Positions 21,471-34,923 of a stretch of 64,000 bases of DNA are shown here, piece after piece. The stretch comes from Aotearoamyces nothofagi (lineage: Eukaryota; Ascomycota; Leotiomycetes; Leotiales; Tympanidaceae): the NCBI GenBank assembly GCA_015345905.1, contig JADDTR010000030.1, forward strand, positions 1 to 64,000. Reading direction: 5' to 3'. The first letter of the stretch is position 1; each line of letters begins with the position of its first letter. The notes under the pieces are model-generated. The model did not search any database. It worked only from the letters and a program-made list of their open reading frames with translations, and was not told the origin of the DNA. A program made the translations under genes and the position numbers.

Positions 21471-22297
21471 TAGCGATGAAAGAATTGCGCTTATATTGTT
21501 AGATAAACCAATCTAAATCAAAATTTCCAGTAGCGCTGATGAAGTTCGCTTAAATGATGCCTTAGGCTACAATTAGTAATGTGATTTAGGAAACGTCAAG
21601 TCTAAAGAGTGCACAAGATGCACTCTTGTGATCAGTGATCTTGAGCATAGGTAGCTACAGCAGTCTTGCTTTCATCAACGGCCATCAGAAAACAGCCAAG
21701 GCCATCTCAATGATAATGGTTAATTACACGCGATTGAGCGGTGTCTCTATACCTTCGATGCCAGATTCCTCTGTGCCATCGTCATTGAGCGGCAGCCACT
21801 TTTTCTCGTCCGAGATTCTTGGCGGAATACAGCTGCAATTGTATCAGTTTGGATACAGCGTGTGGCGGAATACAAAAAGCCTTCGGGTACTATCTATTAT
21901 CTATTTAAACAACTTTGACTATGCGCGGATTGTTCTCACCTAAATGGCTTCGATTCCCTCATTCTTTGACAAGATAAAATCCATTCATACAAGATGGCAG
22001 TTCAGATCTGGAAAGAATGGCTCCGAATAGTGCATTGCTGATGAGGGCAGTAAAACAAAATTGAGACGTGGCGATTGCTTAATTGCACAACGACGGGGAG
22101 ATTTTCTAGATGATAATTATCATATGCAGTCAGCCTTAATCCTCAAGCTCAATCCATCGATGTTGCAATTTTACTTGGTGTAATATGTATAGATTCTTAG
22201 TGCTATCAAAGGCTTGGTAGGCAAATGGTCCAACAACTCGCCAATCCTTTCTTTACTTAACGAGCTCTAAGATACCCTGAACAGCCCCCTTGGATAT
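21471..22297. other. Intergenic, no gene seen
   Basis: About 830 bp between the tRNA and the 3' end of the permease gene. A + strand frame at about 21,635-21,943 has no supporting similarity or splice context. The interval probably holds only the permease 3' UTR and tRNA upstream sequence. Confidence 0.55.
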
Positions 22298-24402
22298 CTA
22301 ATTTCTATGGTAATGCAAGGTCGATACTGGTTTCCAGATAGAACTCAGCACACAATAGATAGCCAGGCTACTTGAAAACCCATAGATATATCCGAGGTCG
22401 TACAGATGTAGACCGCCGTTACTCAAACCAACATTTGAATTGATCTGTGTCAGAGTCAGCGAGATCCAAAAGTTCAAGAAGACTTTCATTACAGATGTTA
22501 TAAAACCCGGCAATAAAGGTATCCAACCAATGTTAAAAGCAACAAGCGCCCTCCAATTGGTCCCGTACTTGTTGTTATAGCTGTAGATGCCGTCTGGCCT
22601 ATACAGCTCTTCAACAATTAATGTCTGTCGGCGGATTATATAGTAATCTCCCAAAAGAATTCCTGAGATAGGAGCAAGCTGCAAAACGTCAGAAGTCGAG
22701 ACTCGATGAATATGTTAATAGTACTTCGCCATACCCAGATTGTGTAACCAGACATGAAATTGAGCAGTCCGGCTGCGGAGGTGAGAATGTTCCATGGCGT
22801 TAGGACCCATGCACTGGGGATTTGTTAATTCCAAGTATATTATAAAGGGAAAGTAGCCATACCCAATAATAGCAACCAGTATTTGACCTCTTCTAATATT
22901 GATATAACGAGGAAACATGGCATTCATATCATTCGCCGCCGCAATAGCATTAGCACTCAGGTTAGCACCAATTTGAGCGCTGTAAATATAAGTCAATAAC
23001 TTATCCGATAGCATGATTAGACCGACTTACATGCAAAATGCAAGTCCACAGAAGAAGGCTGCAGCACGGCCACCAGATGAAGTCCAGTTGTCAATAAGCA
23101 ATAATGGATCCCATAGAATCTCGCCATAAAGTAATTGAGAACCAGAGGCGCCTACGATACCCCAGAAGCCCATAATTAAGAAAACTGCCGGGATGATGAA
23201 AATCTGTATATAGGTCATTCTTGCCTTCATTGCATATCTTGTAAAATCGTTGCTATCCACGATCAGCTAGAAGTCGTAGTGCATGCACAGAGACACTTAC
23301 ATATTAACAGCAAGTGTAGCATAGTTAGCCAACATGGCGTTCAAGGCACTCATAAACGCCCACGTCAGCTTGGTCCCAGATACAGTATTCCCAGTTTTGA
23401 ATAATGGAGTATTGGTTCCACCTGTTGCGTGCAAGATCCATCCCATAATTGCAAATCCTGCAATCGGAGTAAAAACCGACTTGAATGTAAAGAACCATCT
23501 CATTTTTGGGGTGGGAATGAAGTGGAATGGCATGACAAGGCAAAAATATATAAAGAAACATATCATCATCTGGGTGGTGATATTTGCTGACTCTGGAAGG
23601 TGGTTTGGGATGTTACGGAAACCCGGAGCTATGGCATAGATCATAGAGCCTGTATGTCCGTCAGCTTTGAGGCCCGTGGGTGCAAGTATTAATACTTACG
23701 GACACACTCGGCACCGGTATATGTATTTACACCATACCAGAAAACGCCAACTATCATTCTGATCACTACCATGACGAAACTGAATTTAAAGCCAAACGCC
23801 GATCGTGCTTGGATGGTGAATGCTATATGATAGCGAGATCCCACGACTCCGTTGATAGTGATGATCAACGATATGAGAAAATGGCCTAGAGCAATGGCTG
23901 CCAATGATAGCTTCCAGGAGAGGCCAAGAGAAATCAGTGAGCTGCCGAGTCTCCAGTTCCCGGGACCGAAAGCGTCCGATATCCAGTACATGACATCTGC
24001 ACTGATTAAACAGAGAACATCTCATCGAACCTCTTGGGAAATGGGCTTACAGTTGTACGTCCGCCATGTTCTGTCTTTTTCCTGCACAGGATCAAGATCT
24101 AGGACGTCATTAGTTTCCGAAGCACGGTAGATGTAGCAAAGAGTCTGCGTACCTTTGTTACTCAGCCTCGCTGGAGCAAAGCTTCCTGGCTGGGGGGCAA
24201 TCTCGATTTTGCGTAAGAACCGCGAGAAGGGTCGATTGGCATGAGAGAAGTCAACACAGGAAGACAAAGCTGAGACTTCGCCGGCCTCGACATCGTTCTT
24301 CGCGCCGGTGTACAACTCCTGGTCTTTATTTTCCGTAACTTCTTTCTCGTCCATTTTGTTTGCAGTGATTAAAGCAGCAAGCTTATGAGGCCGTCCATCC
24401 AT
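22298..24402 (-). CDS. NCS1-family nucleobase/allantoin permease (Fur type), copy 1
   Basis: Proton symporter of the nucleobase-cation-symport-1 family (Fur4/Dal4/Fui1/Fur kin), about 550 residues with twelve predicted membrane segments, at the plasma membrane. Recognisable family stretches are YWISDAFGPGNW (TM1), FWYGVNTYTGAE (TM3), GSRYHIAFTIQARSAFG, the DSNDFTRYA loop, and FPRYINIRRGQ before TM9. The coding frame is split by about seven short introns; one donor/acceptor pair joins IIG to AWVLTPWNILTSA, and another joins SGYTIW to LAPISGILLGDYY. The chosen start is 24402; an in-frame ATG at 24354 (MDEKEV) is an alternative. It is transcribed toward the telomere, like the Zn2Cys6 gene upstream. 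Its promoter holds GATA-factor sites and TCGGCCGA elements. Substrate (uracil, uric acid, allantoin or uridine) is not decidable by eye. Confidence 0.9.
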
Positions 24403-25100
24403 AAGATAAATACATGTACATTTATATATGGATATCTATATCTAGTTCGTGATATTGCAAGATAAGAATTCTATCAAATTATTCCTGATATCCGATTCTA
24501 CGTCGGATGAGATATAATCCCACCCGCCTCGGCCGACGTGTTGGGGGCTTATCTATCTGCCCCGTGAAGCTTCAATCTTATCGGTGCGCGCTAAGATTAA
24601 ATTATGCCGAACCAGTGCTTCGGAGTTCTTTTGTAGATGGGTGTTTATAGATAATCATGGATAACAGCAATCATTTAGGAATGCTACATGAATGCTGTGT
24701 AAAGAGCAAGAGGTAATTGGATATTCGACTTCGATTTCGCTCCTTGTTATCTGGCGTCAGTAGACGTCGGCCGAGGTTCTAGGGAGATATGGAGAAGATA
24801 AGCTTAACTTAACATCGAGAGAGAATCTCGTAGTGGCAGTACTATATGTTCAGTAGAATCAATCATATAAATGATTGGATGCAAACTTTGAGCACATCAT
24901 TGGCTGTGATCTCGTGGCTGGATCTGTCTCTTCAGAAGAATAAATTTTCTATATTTCAAGAACAGTCACTTTAACAAAGGCATTTATGCTTCAAAATTAC
25001 CAGCTATGGCACGTAGAGCCCTGAAATGCACTCTACAGACAGACAAGTACAAATCATCATATAGCATTTAAGCATCCAAACCAAGATACCTAGTAACTAT
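24403..25100. promoter_or_regulatory. Promoter of NCS1 permease 1 with HGATAR and TCGGCCGA sites
   Basis: Seven HGATAR-type sites lie within 400 bp upstream of the permease: 24404, 24460, 24549 (reverse), 24578 (reverse), 24649, 24747 (reverse) and 24796. This is the binding motif of AreA-type nitrogen regulators. The palindrome TCGGCCGA occurs at 24529-24536 and 24767-24774, and TCGGATGAG at 24503. Both motifs recur in the regulator/dioxygenase promoter. The rest of the interval is the 3' flank of the Zn2Cys6 gene. Confidence 0.55.
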
Positions 25101-27568
25101 TTATATACTACTGTAGGTTGTATCGACCCTAAAGTCCCCAACTGAAAGTACTCCGACGTCAGTATTATTATTGCAAGGCATAGACTCCTCAAACCAGGTT
25201 TGCAGGTCGTTGTAGTCAATAGCTGGATGTGAATATCTTGGAGCAGACGGCTCCATCAGCGGGTATGACTGGGCCGGAAATGAAGGGCCATCTAGACTAA
25301 TATCTGCAACGGTAACCGTCGCGTGTTCCGTAGAAAACGTCTCGTTGTTGTCGTCTAATAGTGACTGTCCATGTCTCCCAGCCTCTTCCTTCAATAACGT
25401 TTCTAATATCTTTGCTCCTCTAACAGCCATTCGATTTTCCGAGTCCAATGACAGCCCTTCAACTGCAACACTAACTAAACTTCTATGCGCAGGAATGCTA
25501 GGATCAGACGCTGGCTTATGTAAAGCATCCAGCATTATGATAATAGATGCCGCGATGGTAAACGCAGGGACAATCCAAATGGCACCTACGTCCATTTCTT
25601 TGACTTTTGTATATTCCCGAAGGATTGTAATTGCAGCAGAGACGCATGTCATTCGAGTATATGCATAAAGCGGTGAACCGAGACTTCGTATCAGGAATGA
25701 ACGGTGAATCATTATGATCTACGTAGCTCTTAGCATGTGGTACCTGACTTATCTAAAGTTTATTCCGGTACTTACTTTGTCAGCAGCACTGATAGTCAAT
25801 GTAACTCTGGCCCACTCAACCCAAGGATCTCGAACAGGCTCTGAGGAATTCCGAAGTAAGAACTTGGGCAAACTTTCCACAAGTTCTCGCATTTTGAGAT
25901 CCATCTGTATGATGTGCTGATAGCGTTTCCCGATCGGAATCGGACTATCAAAGTCATAGACACCATCAATTAGTTCGGGCATCAGGCTTGCAACTACAAT
26001 AATGGGTGAGCCATCCGCATATTTGATTGAATTCCGGGATACATACTCTTGGCGAGTGCAATACAATATGAAGAAATGGTCTGAGATTCAGCACCTTGCT
26101 CCTCCAAGGTATCGTCGTTACAGTTTGACGGCATTGGTGTACAGTATAGTCTCGGATGGACAGCTGAAAAGAAGTCAGTCTTAATTTTATTGCGTTGGAC
26201 GAAATAAACTCACTGTAGGTATTGGCAAAGGCTACAGCAAAGTAGTCTTGTATACAAAGCTGCCACCACACTCGCCGAACAACCTCACGCTTCACCTTAT
26301 TTGGCCAGGAAAGCTCTTTGGGAGCTTCTTTCTCTTGCTTATCCAGTCCCATGCATTGAGCAATACGGATTGAAGAGCTAATAAAAACTGTAGTCAAATC
26401 ACTGTGTCCTAGGCAGTGGCCCACGAGGGTTGAGATGATGACCGCTTGACAAGAATATACTATCTGGGTCAGAGCGACTAGACTAGCGTTCTGAATTATC
26501 TTCACTTACTAGAGTGTTGTCCTAGATAGTTGTTACTGTACAAAATAGACACCATTGCCGAATACCACGATGCAGAAAGCGACTTTAAGTTTACTAATGA
26601 CATCAGGTCAGGCGTCACTCGTACTGGCTTTTCTCAGACTCACACTCCTTGAGCAACTCTTTTGCTTTCAATTGAGGAAAGCACCATGCTGCGGACTGCG
26701 GTTTGATCAGTAAATGTTGGAAATTATAGAGATTCACTCACACTCAATACAGAAAAGTATAATGCAAGCCATAGTGGATCTTTCTGTACCCCGGATGACC
26801 AAAACTCCTCACACTCCTGAAGAAATGTCGGTGTGTGTATCACATTATGATGCCACTTGAGCCACTCCACGTGAAATTCCACTAACGTCTTTGCAACGGG
26901 TAAAGACGGTAGTTCGGATCCATTGTAAGCTCTCAGTTCAATAGCTGAACTCCTGTGTGGTAGTTCAATCTCATGCTTCAATCCGTTGTGCGCAGGCTTA
27001 TACTGTCTTCCCCAAGCCAAATATTCAAGTGTCGTTGCTGACTGCGACAGTTCAAAGTCCTTGACACGGAATGACTCTGGCGACGAGGTGATTGGAGATC
27101 TTTTGTTCTTTTTCAGGTCAAATATCTCGTGAGATGTAATAGAAAGCACTGAATCTTGCCAGTCCTTTCCCGTGTCTTCGGTGATGACCTTTTCAGGCAA
27201 TGACGAGATATCAGAACCGCTCTCTAAGTAGGAAATCCTCTGAGTGACAGTTTTCACTAGTTCTGATTTGGATATGGCATCTTGGGCTTCGATCATTCTT
27301 ATCAAACGTTTGAGGAAGTTGACTTCCTCATTTCGCTTTATCATTGAGCCTGTCAAAAGGACAGGCTCCCGTGAACACTGGTCCGCAATACCGTGGCGAG
27401 TACATCTCTCGCACGGTATAGTCTTTGAGCATCTCTGTTTCCTTTTAGTACATGCTAAAGTTTGTCAGTCACGCCGATCTATTTGCAGGGTGATGAAGAG
27501 GTTTGAGTATATCTACCGTGGCATGCTTTCGGTGGTCTCTGGGTCTTCCTCCGTGTGCTTCGTGGCAT
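25101..27568 (-). CDS. Zn2Cys6 (Gal4-type) transcription factor
   Basis: Nuclear regulator with an N-terminal zinc binuclear cluster split by the first intron: KACH in exon 1 and ACTKRKQRC...PCERC...DQC in exon 2, giving C-X2-C-X6-C-X5-C-X2-C-X8-C. A linker and coiled-coil-like stretch follow, then a fungal-specific regulatory domain (PF04082 type), recognised by HHNVIHTPTFLQECEEFW and DPLWLALYFSVLS and later by RRVWWQLCIQDYF. The start ATG at 27568 precedes a basic stretch (MPRSTRRKTQRPPK) typical of these proteins. About five introns interrupt it and no break was found. It lies between the NCS1 permease and a divergently transcribed dioxygenase whose promoters share TCGGCCGA (CGG and CCG half-sites with no gap), so a local pathway-specific activator is a reasonable inference. 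Its precise target is unknown. Confidence 0.9.
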
Positions 27569-27938
27569 TTTAGTGGACCCTGGTACAGAGGATGTCGTCA
27601 AGGCTATGAGGTTTAGGGATTGATGAGCAGTCTGCTAGTCGGATGAGGTTTTATCTCATACGACATTTGAGATGCATCTCTTAGCCTGAGTCGTTCAAGG
27701 TTGCCTATCAAATCCACCCCCACTTTTGGTGCTTCCGACCGATAACTCGAACTCTCGGCCGAGACTTGATTTCATCCGAGTCGTAGCCTGCGAGAGATAC
27801 GCAACATTATACCTTATTCGGGATGGAGACATTCTACAGTATATCCGATACCCTCTTTCAACTTATTAAATAATTTCTCTACCCTTCAGCATTCATACCA
27901 AATCCAATAGTCCCGATTTCTTGGATTCGCCTGACAGT
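27569..27938. promoter_or_regulatory. Divergent promoter, regulator and dioxygenase
   Basis: 370 bp separate two opposed ATGs. It contains CTCGGCCGAG (27754-27763), a perfect palindrome including the TCGGCCGA also found twice before the permease; TCGGATGAGG near 27,637; a reverse TCGGATGA near 27,772-27,779; and one CGATAA. Pairs of CGG/CCG half-sites are the usual targets of Zn2Cys6 dimers. Confidence 0.55.
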
Positions 27939-29281
27939 ATGCCATCAGTCGCTCTATCTTCATCACCCTCTTTCACTATCAGACCCTTATCCTGCAAGCT
28001 TTCAAAAAGTTCACGCATAGGTGCAGAAGTTGCCATAAATCCAGAGGCACCACAAGTCTTATCGACAACAAACTTCACGCCCGAAGACATCTCCATTCTT
28101 CGCCAAGCCCTCTATGACTACTCCGTCCTTGTCATCAAACGCCAGGATGGCATCGACCCTAAAACACTTCCTCAATTGGCCGCACTATGGGATGACAAGA
28201 TGATCGATGTACATTCTGGGGGTCGCCAGGCAATATCAGATCCGAAGAACATTCTGAGTAAGAACAGGGCTACAAGGACGCCGAAATGTAGCCAGGTGAA
28301 TATTATTGGACATGGAAGTTTCGAGCAGTACGAGGGGATTGAGAGTTTAGATTTAGTTCATGTGGTGAGTCTCTTCTCGTAATGAAAAGTTTGAAACGTA
28401 GTGTTCATGAAAAAATAGGATCATAGGGAGTTTCATGCAACTACTTTAAGTGAACAGCAATTAGCGGACGGGGAGACAAGGTTTTATAGATGGCATATGG
28501 ATATGCCGTGCTATCAGACTCTACCTGGAAAGGTCACTTTAATTCATGCAGTCGTGATTCCTCGTATACCGCAGCAGAAGATTGCTTTTGAAAATGGAGG
28601 TGTTTTGACTATTGCTGCTGGCGCTACGGCTTGTATATCCCTCCGGCCCCTCTTCAAGTAAAAATCGTCACTAAATCTTTTAAATTTAGTCGTTTCTGGA
28701 GCGTGTACCTTCTCATTGCTCACGCCCGAGGAACAAGAGTTTGCCTTGAATACCACAGTACAGTACGCACCTCGGCCATACGAATGGATCAGAAACTGCA
28801 AAGCAACCTCTGATGGAATTACCATTGCACAAGTAGGCGATGAGATACCATTTGACGAGCTTCCTTCGTGGACTGCGAAGCATGTGCAATCCCACCCAGT
28901 AAGTCTTAGCATTCACCTATTCCACATTAAATGCTTTATTTGACAGTACAGATGGTATGGAAAAACCCTGGTCGGCCTGCGCAGCCTCATCTCCAAATAC
29001 TTGGGGCGTGTGTGCGCTCACTCGTCACTACTGATCCCTCCACCGGGGAGCAGACTGTAATTGATGACCTTGCCGAAGCAAGAAGGATCTGTCACTCCCT
29101 TCAGAAGAAGGCAATGTCGCCGGAGTATATATATGCTCATGCTTGGGAGGAAGGCGACTTGGTGATTTTCCATAACCAGGGGGTCTTACATTCTATCACA
29201 GGCCAGCTTGGTGACGCAAAGAGGTTGATGTGGCAATGCAGCATGGCAAGTTCCAGTCCGCCGCAGAGATTTATGGTATAG
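27939..29281 (+). CDS. Fe(II)/2-oxoglutarate dioxygenase, TauD family, XanA-like
   Basis: Predicted cytosolic non-haem iron dioxygenase of 392 residues. Coding exons are 27939-28364, 28419-28632, 28690-28898 and 28952-29281, all with GT-AG introns and consistent phases. The HxD iron ligands are in RFYRWHMDMPCYQTLP and the distal His in IFHNQGVLHSITG; a downstream Arg (KRLMWQC) fits 2-oxoglutarate binding. Segments such as GATAFVSGA, YAPRPYEWI, HPMVWKNPG and YAHAWEEGDLVIFHN resemble my recollection of fungal xanthine dioxygenase XanA, which hydroxylates xanthine to uric acid. Taurine or sulfonate dioxygenase (TauD proper) is the main alternative. The neighbouring NCS1 permease favours a purine or pyrimidine substrate, by inference. 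The gene looks intact. Confidence 0.82.
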
Positions 29282-29715
29282 ATAGAAGAGTACTCTTTAG
29301 GAAGTATTTCTTTGGACAATTCAGTCTAGAAATAATAAATCATTTGTGTTAAAGACTCTCGGAGAGAGTCCAAAGCTTGTTCTATTTGCTACTAGGTCTA
29401 TATACAGTCTCTACTTATAAGTCTATACGAAAATATATAAAAATTTGTATTGCACTTATAATGATACTTCCTATATCTCTACAATACTATATAAATTCTA
29501 TAATATTTAGGACTCTGTTAGGTCTACAAAATAAAAATATTATTTCTAACTGTATTTCTAGAAAAGAAGTATTTTACCATTTATATAGATAGTAGATAAC
29601 AATAGTAATATTACTGATTCGGGATACTAATAAAGGCTGCTAGTCGTAGTATGTGCTATTATATATTAAAGAATACTTCAAGGCGTGCGAAGTAATTCCT
29701 CAAACCCCATTTATA
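29282..29715. other. AT-rich intergenic, no gene seen
   Basis: 430 bp between two convergent genes. 29,380-29,600 is TpA-rich and resembles the subtelomeric repeats in composition, hinting at a small decayed repeat, but no unit or end could be defined. Confidence 0.5.
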
Positions 29716-31563
29716 CTAAGCTGGCCTCTTCAGCGGATGTGCTTCTGTATTGAGCACATACTTATCCAGACTCACAACTCCCGGATCTTCAAAGATTAAA
29801 TAAAAGTACTTCAAAGTCTCCGCCAACCAAAAGCTCTCCATACTATCAGACTTCTCGGGCTTGTTACTCGTCACGTCAATGATTGCGCTGAATGCAATGC
29901 CTGTCCTGCAAGCCCTCTCGATATGCTCAAACATCCTCCACGCCTTATTCTGCCATTCGACGTTACCCGTGACCCGGTACATGATAAAGACAGACTCAAT
30001 TGCTTCTGGACGAAGAATGTACCGTTTATCGGGGACATCGGTGAAACCAGGCTGAAGAGGATGATCTTTTACAAATTCCTCAAATACATGTGGATCCGAA
30101 AGATCAGATGAAGGTGGCCTTCGATGATGTATGCCATTCGGCCGACGGATAGACTCATGCCACTTCTGCTCTGACCACTCACAAGACTCATCCTCTTCTT
30201 TACACGGAGCCACGGTAAAGATCTCCGGTGCAATACCGCTCACTTGCGAATCATATGCCCAGACACAGCCATCTGTAAGTTTTTCTGCAACTTTGAGATC
30301 ATCTGGTCTGTTAAAGATCTTGGCGCCAATTGCGACCATACCTCCTGCAAAGCAGGTAAGATGCTGTCCACGTGGTATAAGGCTAAGGCGTAACTCCGAC
30401 GCTCGCACATCTCCCGATATCAAAATATCGAGATTCTCTGGGTTCAATACTTTGAAGAACATGTGCTTCTTTGCTACTTCGATGAATCCTTGGTAAAGCT
30501 TGCGGGGTTGGTCCAGGAGTCCACCAAGTAACATATATTGCTTCGGGAGATATTCATAGAAAGAGTCGGCCATGCCACCAAGTGTGAAACCATTATCATT
30601 TGAGAACGATGGTATAGAAGCGTCAACAACAACCGGCCACATGCCAGGTAACTTGGTAGTGTTTTGAGATTTCTCAAACTCGTCGGCAATGCGCTGTATG
30701 GCATCGTAATACTTATTGTCTCCTGTAAGTTGTGCAAGGCGGGTGAATTCCAGAGACAATGAGCCCATCTCCGACAAGAGCATTGTAGTAGGAGCGGTCT
30801 GTTCATCGCCGGCCACATATCTATTCAAAGTGTCAGAGTTACTGTCACGTCAGGAAGATTAGAATACCTACGCCTTCCAATACCATCTTGTGATAGGCAT
30901 CCTGTTTGGAGTATCAAAAACACTCATCAAAATATCACCCACTTCAATAGCCTTAGCTAGCAAGACTGGGTATTTTCCACCACTGATATCGTATGCCGCC
31001 AAGAAACCTCCCATATACCTAATGGTCGTTTCAAAGACATTTATGATATCGGCATCCGTCGCCGTAAAGTCAATATTTTTAGCTGAATTCACGGCAATCT
31101 CAAACTCGGACTTCAGTCCCATAATCCATAATGAATCCAGTGCATCCACTAATGTGGCTGCCCATCCTCCAAATGTATCCCTATATCCACCAACAATTGG
31201 AACTACCTCGTCACGCAGCCAGGCGTGAGCTTTGTATCCTTCCCAGCTATGTACAAAGCTTTCCTTGACAGCAGCAAGTCGACGTAGTCGTTCAGCTTTG
31301 GCGGCAGCATCCTCTGGGGATGGTTTGGCTTGGATGGTAGGAATCGACGAGGGTTTACCAGCTGGTAAAGGTATGAGGGAGCTGACGGGATGACGTTCCG
31401 CCAGTTTCGACCAGTGTAATCGGTTGTCATTCTTCCAACTAGGGGGTTTTGATTGTACGGCTGAGTTCCATTCGTTGGAGGCGGACATGAGATAGTAGAG
31501 TCCAAAGACTATTGTAAACGCTATGATGATAATAATGCGCCATCTCCTCTTCGAAAAAGGCAT
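29716..31563 (-). CDS. GH47 class I alpha-1,2-mannosidase
   Basis: Glycosidase that trims alpha-1,2-linked mannose from N-glycans in the ER or Golgi, about 602 residues. A short cytosolic basic start (MPFSKRRWR) and one hydrophobic segment (residues about 10-25) make it a type II membrane protein; a low-complexity stem follows and then the catalytic (alpha/alpha)7 domain. Family landmarks are FGGWAATLVDALDSLWIMG, INVFETTIRYMGG, the acid-containing GGMADSFYEYLPK, PEAIESVFIMYR, DSMESFWLAETLKY and the calcium-binding Thr in LNTEAHPL near the C terminus. One intron (about 30,818-30,868) is inferred after WYWKA. All the acidic positions I can recognise are present. The exact subtype (ER Mns1-like or Golgi 1B/1C-like) is not decidable here. 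It is convergent with the dioxygenase gene. Confidence 0.93.
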
Positions 31564-32392
31564 TTTCGATGGTGAAATAGACAGAAGAGCGGATGGACAG
31601 TAGGGATGTTGAAGAGCGTGAATGCCAGAGCCCCTTCAAATCATGGTTCCATTGGGGTTCTTGGGTTCCTTGGCAAAGCTACGCCGCGGAATGCAGCCAA
31701 AGGAAATCGATGTTCTCCGCAGTGACTTCTAGAGCATGCGGGCGGATATCAGATATCAACGATAGCATCCAAGAGCTGCCACGAAGCCAAGTCAATGCGA
31801 CAAACACACCGCTGTTCGAGTTTTCGACTGAAGGGCCAGTATATGAAGAAGCAAGAACACAGTTGGTGACAATTCGACCGTAGCTTATACTCCGGTACGT
31901 CAGAATGCGGTGCTCCACCGCTACGCGACAAGCTTCCGGGAGCTAAAATAAGAAATTAAGGGGTTTCAGGAAGCTGCGGGGGAACAATGCTGGAGCGAAC
32001 AATGAGGCATTGTATGGTTTACAGCGAAGCCTAAAAAGTTCAACTCTCAGCATCTAAACGGCATTTCTCCAGCTTGTACATGCACATCAATTGTTCTCAG
32101 GGCCGAAATGGCAGGACGGTTGGGCATCATTTATATCCACATCACTATTTGCGTCACGACGCGCCAGATAATATCAACAGAAGACTACGGTCCACCACAT
32201 TCCAAAACTCATTTGAGAAGGTATATCAGCGCAAAGCTACCGACAGCCTAGGGATCCCCAAGACCCAGTCCATCCCTGAATCAACTTATTTATCATGAAG
32301 TCCATATACCCATATCTGCTGTGGTAAAGAAGACGAGCTCTCGCGTCGGCAAAATAGTAACAGAGCCACGTACAGCACACTTTTACTTCTGC
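31564..32392. other. Intergenic, no gene seen
   Basis: About 830 bp holding the GH47 promoter and the calmodulin 3' UTR. Short frames on both strands show no recognisable protein. Confidence 0.55.
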
Positions 32393-33389
<997 letters not shown>

Positions 33390-33777
33390 GTTGGTGATGC
33401 TAGGACTTCGAGTAAGGAGGATTAACGGTCGTTGGAAAAGGAGGCCGCTCTTGTCGAGGTGGTGTTTCTGGTAGAATATATGCTAAGACTGGGAGGCTCT
33501 GAATTGCAAGTCAAGATTGTGGGAAAGTTGCTTGATTGCGATGCCAGGTATTGATGATAGTGGAAAGAGCCTCGAGCGCTAGCAACGGTAGCCTATTTGG
33601 CTTGTTCGCCCTCGGCGGTCACTCGTCATGCCTGAGGCGTAACGGAGCTAGGAGCTCCCCAGACTCAACTCCAAGTGAATACATGACACTCTCACTGATC
33701 ATTGACGAGAGCTACGAGGTTCAGAGAGTCTAGAATTCGGTACCTGAGTAGGGGCCATTATTATTAACGCGGCCGCC

Positions 33778-34923
33778 ATGGCATGGCGTGATCGCACCAA
33801 TCTGTACACCTATCCTCCCGCATCTTGTCGACGGGATCACTGACCATCATAGCTACATTTCGTATCGTCAATCGTATGGGCACCACCCAGCAAAGAAACA
33901 GCGGTATGCGGCCTCCGCCGGCAATGGCTATTCCGAAGCTATCGGTAGTGGGTTTGAGGAGAGCCGTGGGCTTATGTCCGCTGGCGCATTCGACGATGAC
34001 GGCGATGCGGTTATAGAGATGGATATTCTTCCTCCACGGTGGACAGACATCAGCGACGAGGTTACAGAACTGCTAGCAGATATTACGAAGAAGTCGCAGA
34101 AACTTGAGAAGCTACACCAGAAACATGTCCTGCCCGGCTTTGATGACGAGGACGTTAAGAGACAGGAAGAAGGGGAGATTGAACGGTTGACACAGGATAT
34201 TACAAAGGGGTTCCATGACTGTCAACGAGCCATACAAAGGGTCGAGGAGATAGTCAGGGAATCGAAGCAGCAGGGTGGAATCAGTAGAGGGGAGGAGACA
34301 ATGGCGAGGAACATACAGATATCACTTGCTGGGCGGGTGCAGGAAGCGAGTGCAGGCTTTAGAAAAAAGCAGAGTGCCTACTTGAAAAGTGAGTAGATTC
34401 AGTCTCCCTGGGTTTCTAATGCTAATATCGTCTAGAACTACGAGGTCTGGGCGGCATGAACTCGCCAATGGACCGCTCCGCCACACCACTATACAGCAAT
34501 TACACCGACCCCTCGTTAATGGAATCCGATGCGGATAAATCATACTCTCAGTCGACACTCCAACAAACGACTCAAAAACGTTTAACTTCAAACGATAGCG
34601 CCATTATGCAGCGCGAACGTGAGATCACCGACATAGCACAAGGTATCATCGAGCTAGCAGATATCTTCAAAGAACTACAGGGCATGATTATTGACCAGGG
34701 GACAATGCTGGACAGGATAGACTATAATGTGGAACGTATGGCGGTGGATGTTAAGGAAGCGGATAAGGAGTTAAAGGTTGCGACGGGATACCAAAAGAAG
34801 ACCGTGAAGCGGAAGGTTATTCTTCTTCTCATTCTTGTGGTGGTCGGCATGTTTATTTTGCTTCTTATAAAACCAAAAAGGCACCGGGAACAGGTACAGG
34901 ATGATGATCCAATACAACTTTAA
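33778..34923 (+). CDS. tlg2: Tlg2/syntaxin-16-like t-SNARE
   Basis: Qa-SNARE for endosome-to-trans-Golgi fusion, 349 residues, from exons 33778-33803, 33853-34388 and 34436-34923 (phases agree). The short start MAWRDRTNLYISYRQSY is characteristic of Tlg2/syntaxin 16. An N-terminal three-helix Habc region (about 70-190, with DEVTELLADITKKSQKLEKL) follows, then the SNARE motif from REREITDIAQGIIELADIF through DQGTMLDRIDYNVERM with the central Gln, and a C-terminal anchor (VILLLILVVVGMFILLLI) near the end. Length and layout match the family. The first coding exon is only 26 nt, so gene finders could miss the true start. Confidence 0.92.
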
